Source of the DNA: Mycobacterium sp. | Lineage (GTDB): Bacteria; Actinomycetota; Actinomycetes; Mycobacteriales; Mycobacteriaceae | DNA length: 64,000 nt | Direction of reading: 5' to 3' | NCBI RefSeq assembly: GCF_004298145.1 | Contig: NZ_SCRH01000013.1 | Location: forward strand, 62,001-126,000 | In this document: one piece after another, positions 61,462-64,000 of the stretch | Layout of the letters: each line of letters begins with the position of its first letter | How positions within the stretch are numbered: the first letter of the stretch is position 1 | Notes under the pieces: model-generated | What the model was told of the DNA's origin: nothing | Database searches by the model: none | Seen by the model: the letters and a program-made list of their open reading frames with translations, nothing else | Position numbers and translations under genes: made by a program

Positions 61462-62658
61462 TCAGCCGAGCGACGCCAGCGCGCGCACCAGCTGGTCGAC
61501 CTCGGCCGTCGTCGAGTAATGCGCCAGCCCGACGGTGACCGCGCCACCGATGTCGTTGACGCCCAGCACATCGAGCGCGCGGGAGCTTTCGTTGGTGACG
61601 GCCAGAATCCCGTTGTCCGCCAACCGCTGCACCACTCGTTCGGCGGGCACACCGTTCAGGGCGAAACTGACCACCGGGATCCGCACCTCCGGACGACCGA
61701 TCAGCATCACCAACGACAACGAGCGCAGCGACACCATCAGGTAGTCATAGACCCGGTTCAGATACGACGTGGCGGATTGCGTCGATACCGCCAGGCGTTC
61801 GCGCCGGCTTCCGCGGGCGGATTCATCGAGCGACGCCAGGTACTCGATGCTGGCGACCACCCCGGCCAGCAGACCGAACTGGTGCGCACCGATCTCCAGG
61901 CGCGCCGCGCCCGTGGCTTTGGGGTCGGCCGAGATGGAGCTGAACGAGTTCAACAGCACCGGATCGCGGAACACGATCGCCCCGATCGGCGGGCCGCCCC
62001 ACGCGGCCGCGTTCACCGCCACCACGTCGGCGTCGGTTTCCTTCATGTCGAGCAGTCGGTAGGGCGCGGCGGCGGAATGGTCGACCACCACCAGGCCGCC
62101 CACGTCGTGCACCAGCTTGGTCATCGCCCGCAAATCGGTGACCGTGCCCAGCGTCGCGGATGCCGAGGCGACGGCGACCAGCCTGGTCGACTTCCCGATC
62201 AGGCCCTCCCACTGCCACGTCGGGAGCTCGCCCGTCTCGATGTCGATCTCGGCCCACTTGACCTTGGCGCCGTACCGGTGCGCGGCCCGCAGCCACGGGG
62301 CGATGTTGGCTTCGTCGTCGAGGCGGCTGACGATGACCTCGTAGCCCAGGCCGGCCCGCGACGACGAGGCTTCGGCCAGCGTGGACAGCAGGATCGCACG
62401 ATCGGCGCCCAGTACGACACCCGCGGGTTCGACGTTGAACAGATCAGCCACCGCCGCCCGGGCCGCCTCCAGGATGGCGGCACTGCGCTGCGCCGACGGG
62501 TGCGCCCCCACGGTGGTGGGCCCGGACCTGCGGAAAGCCGTCGACACCGTGGTCGCGACGGAATCGGGAATCAACATCCCGGTGGGGGCGTCGAAGTGTA
62601 CCCACCCGTCACCCAGCGACGGATGCAGTCCGCGCACCCGGGCGACGTCATATGCCAT
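61462..62658 (-). CDS. class V aminotransferase-fold protein without the PLP lysine (Rv3778c-like)
   Basis: A 398-residue cysteine-desulfurase/aminotransferase class V homologue matching Mtb Rv3778c. Fold-type I landmarks are present: [41 protein letters not shown] and [18 protein letters not shown]. Where the family has HK before GP, this protein reads [11 protein letters not shown], with Ala219 replacing the Schiff-base Lys. It may lack PLP chemistry. ATG 62658 matches the fold start; the frame runs far upstream without family features. Confidence 0.85.
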   Translation of the reverse strand: MAYDVARVRGLHPSLGDGWVHFDAPTGMLIPDSVATTVSTAFRRSGPTTVGAHPSAQRSAAILEAARAAVADLFNVEPAGVVLGADRAILLSTLAEASSSRAGLGYEVIVSRLDDEANIAPWLRAAHRYGAKVKWAEIDIETGELPTWQWEGLIGKSTRLVAVASASATLGTVTDLRAMTKLVHDVGGLVVVDHSAAAPYRLLDMKETDADVVAVNAAAWGGPPIGAIVFRDPVLLNSFSSISADPKATGAARLEIGAHQFGLLAGVVASIEYLASLDESARGSRRERLAVSTQSATSYLNRVYDYLMVSLRSLSLVMLIGRPEVRIPVVSFALNGVPAERVVQRLADNGILAVTNESSRALDVLGVNDIGGAVTVGLAHYSTTAEVDQLVRALASLG

Positions 62659-62788
62659 GTGGGCCACCTTAGAGCTTCCGCGTTTTTGCGAAATTGCGAC
62701 GGTAGCGGGTGCCTTGAAAGGGTCCAAGCCGTTCCGGCCAGTCGGTGGCCTCCCGAGCCAGGGCACCCGGCCAGCCATACTAGTCGAG

Positions 62789-64000
62789 TGGGGCTCTGGT
62801 TCGGAACGCTCATTGCATTGTTTTTGCTGATAGCGCCCGGGGCGATCATCGCACGTATCAGTCAGCTGTCGTGGCCGGTCGCTGTTGCGGTGGGCCCGGC
62901 GCTGACCTACGGCGTGGTTGCGCTCGCCATTATTCCGTTCGGTGCCATCGGAATACCGTGGAACGGCTGGACCGCGCTGGCCGCGCTGGTCGTGGCGTGC
63001 CTGGTGATGATCGGTTTCCAGCTGCTGCTCGCCCGCTACCGCGACCGCGATGCAGAAGCCCGCAAGGTCAGCCGCTGGCCGGCCATCACGGTGGCGGCCG
63101 GTGTGCTGTTGGGCGCCCTGCTGATCATGTGGGCGGCCTATCACGGTCTGACCCACTGGCAATCCATCCCGAGCACCTGGGACGCGGTCTGGCACGCCAA
63201 CGAAGTGCGGTTCATCCTGGACACCGGCCAGGCGTCGTCCACCCACATGGGCGAGCTGCGCAACGTCGAGACACATCACACGCTGTACTACCCGTCGGTG
63301 TTCCACGCCCTGGCCGCGGTGTTCTGCCAGCTGACCGGGGCGGCGCCCACCACCGGCTACACGCTGAGCTCCGTCGCCGCAGCCGTGTGGCTGTTTCCGA
63401 CCGGCGCGGCGATGCTCACCTGGCGCCTGCTGCGCCCGACCTGGGGCGAATGGCGCACCGCCGGAGCAGCGGCGACCGCCGCCGCGCTATCGGCATCGTT
63501 CACTGCGGTTCCCTACGTCGAGTTCGCCGTCGCCGCGATGCCCAACCTGTCGGCCTACGGGGCCGCGGTGCCGGCGTTCGTCCTGATCACCTCCACGTTG
63601 CGGCACCGCGACCGCATCCCGGCGGCCGTGCTCGCGCTGGTGGGTGTCATGTCGGTGCACATCACCGGCGGGGTCATCGTGCTGTTGATGCTCCTGGCCT
63701 GGTGGTTCATGGAAGCGCTGTGGCATCCGGTGCGCAGCAGGCTGGCCGATGCGATGGCCCTGGCCTGCATCGCGGTGGTGTCCGGATTGATCCTGCTGCC
63801 GCAGTTCATCAGCGTCCAGGAGCAGGAAGACATCATCGCCGGACACTCGTTCCTCACCTATCTCAGCAAGAAGCGGGGGCTGTTCGACGCCGTCTTCCAG
63901 CACTCCCGCCACCTCAACGACTTCCCGGTCCAATACGGGCTGATCGCACTGGCCGCCATCGGCGGCGTCATTCTGCTGGTCAAGCAGGTCTGGTGGCCGC
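62789..64000 (+). CDS. polytopic membrane protein (Rv3779-like), C-terminus beyond window
   Basis: The first 404 codons of a large membrane protein begin [23 protein letters not shown]. At least eight hydrophobic segments follow. The outer loop with [20 protein letters not shown] holds acidic and polar residues typical of GT-C glycosyltransferases. The sequence matches Mtb Rv3779, which has been implicated in polyprenyl-phosphate sugar metabolism for arabinogalactan or mannoside decoration. The frame is open to the window end. Start GTG; no strong ribosome site. Confidence 0.85.

Noticed and set aside
61462..63306. Long N-terminal extension of the Rv3778c-like gene
   Set aside because: The extension is antisense to the start of the membrane protein gene and has no fold features; ATG 62658 matches the domain start.

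Overview
The window looks like chromosome of a slow-growing Mycobacterium, probably close to the M. avium complex. GC content is high and GTG starts are common. Recognisable mycobacterial genes include lpqH, tcrX/tcrY, prpR, fadE36, lipE, celA1, lppJ and a proXVWZ operon. From memory of the M. tuberculosis (Mtb) gene order, the right half follows Rv3752c to Rv3779, with extra genes inserted after Rv3761c and around Rv3768. The species is an inference.

Left part (1-12000): a partial haloalkane dehalogenase, a Nudix hydrolase and a WS/DGAT acyltransferase share one strand. Two SDR dehydrogenases, a dihydrodipicolinate-reductase-like protein, a TetR regulator and a D-2-hydroxyacid dehydrogenase follow. 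Then comes a complete methylcitrate-cycle locus, prpR divergent from prpD-prpB-prpC, which clears propionyl-CoA from odd-chain lipid and cholesterol breakdown. Pyruvate carboxylase begins 5 nt after prpC, so the operon appears to carry the enzyme that remakes the oxaloacetate used by PrpC. A perfect 55-bp tandem repeat lies where pyc and a CitE-like lyase converge.

Middle-left (15500-24700): two catabolic blocks surround a GntR regulator. One is LLM monooxygenase - type III CoA-transferase - CitE-like lyase. The other is sulfotransferase - metallo-beta-lactamase-fold protein - VOC protein - LLM oxidoreductase, with overlapping or near-touching genes. A DUF2237 gene and a frameshifted TM2-domain gene follow.

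Secretome block (24900-33000): a GH5-like hydrolase, an Rv2079-like alpha/beta hydrolase with lipoprotein LppJ and a decayed paralogue fragment, a TetR/membrane-protein pair with a clear palindromic operator, a CAP-domain protein, a GH6 cellulase and a cutinase. It ends at tRNA-Ser(CGA), where agreement with the Mtb order begins.

Conserved block (33150-41540): tadA and its partner, tyrA, a glycolipid-binding-domain protein, the osmoprotectant ABC transporter proX-V-W-Z, a LapA-like protein, the FadE36 phosphotransferase and a histidine phosphatase. An inserted operon (42360-47106) follows: APH-fold kinase, SDR, acyl-CoA dehydrogenase, TetR and quinone-oxidoreductase-like protein, behind a perfect operator. 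The kinase plus an ACAD11-type dehydrogenase suggest a split bacterial version of the 4-hydroxyacyl-CoA pathway; this is the most interesting system in the window.

Right end (47120-64000): an alkyl sulfatase, lpqH, tcrXY, two small membrane or secreted proteins, a methyltransferase, a third APH-like kinase, three tRNA genes, an aromatic/histidinol-phosphate aminotransferase, a DUF4334-like protein, a DinB-like protein, echA21, lipE, a quinone reductase, a class V aminotransferase homologue lacking its lysine, and the start of an Rv3779-like polytopic membrane protein.
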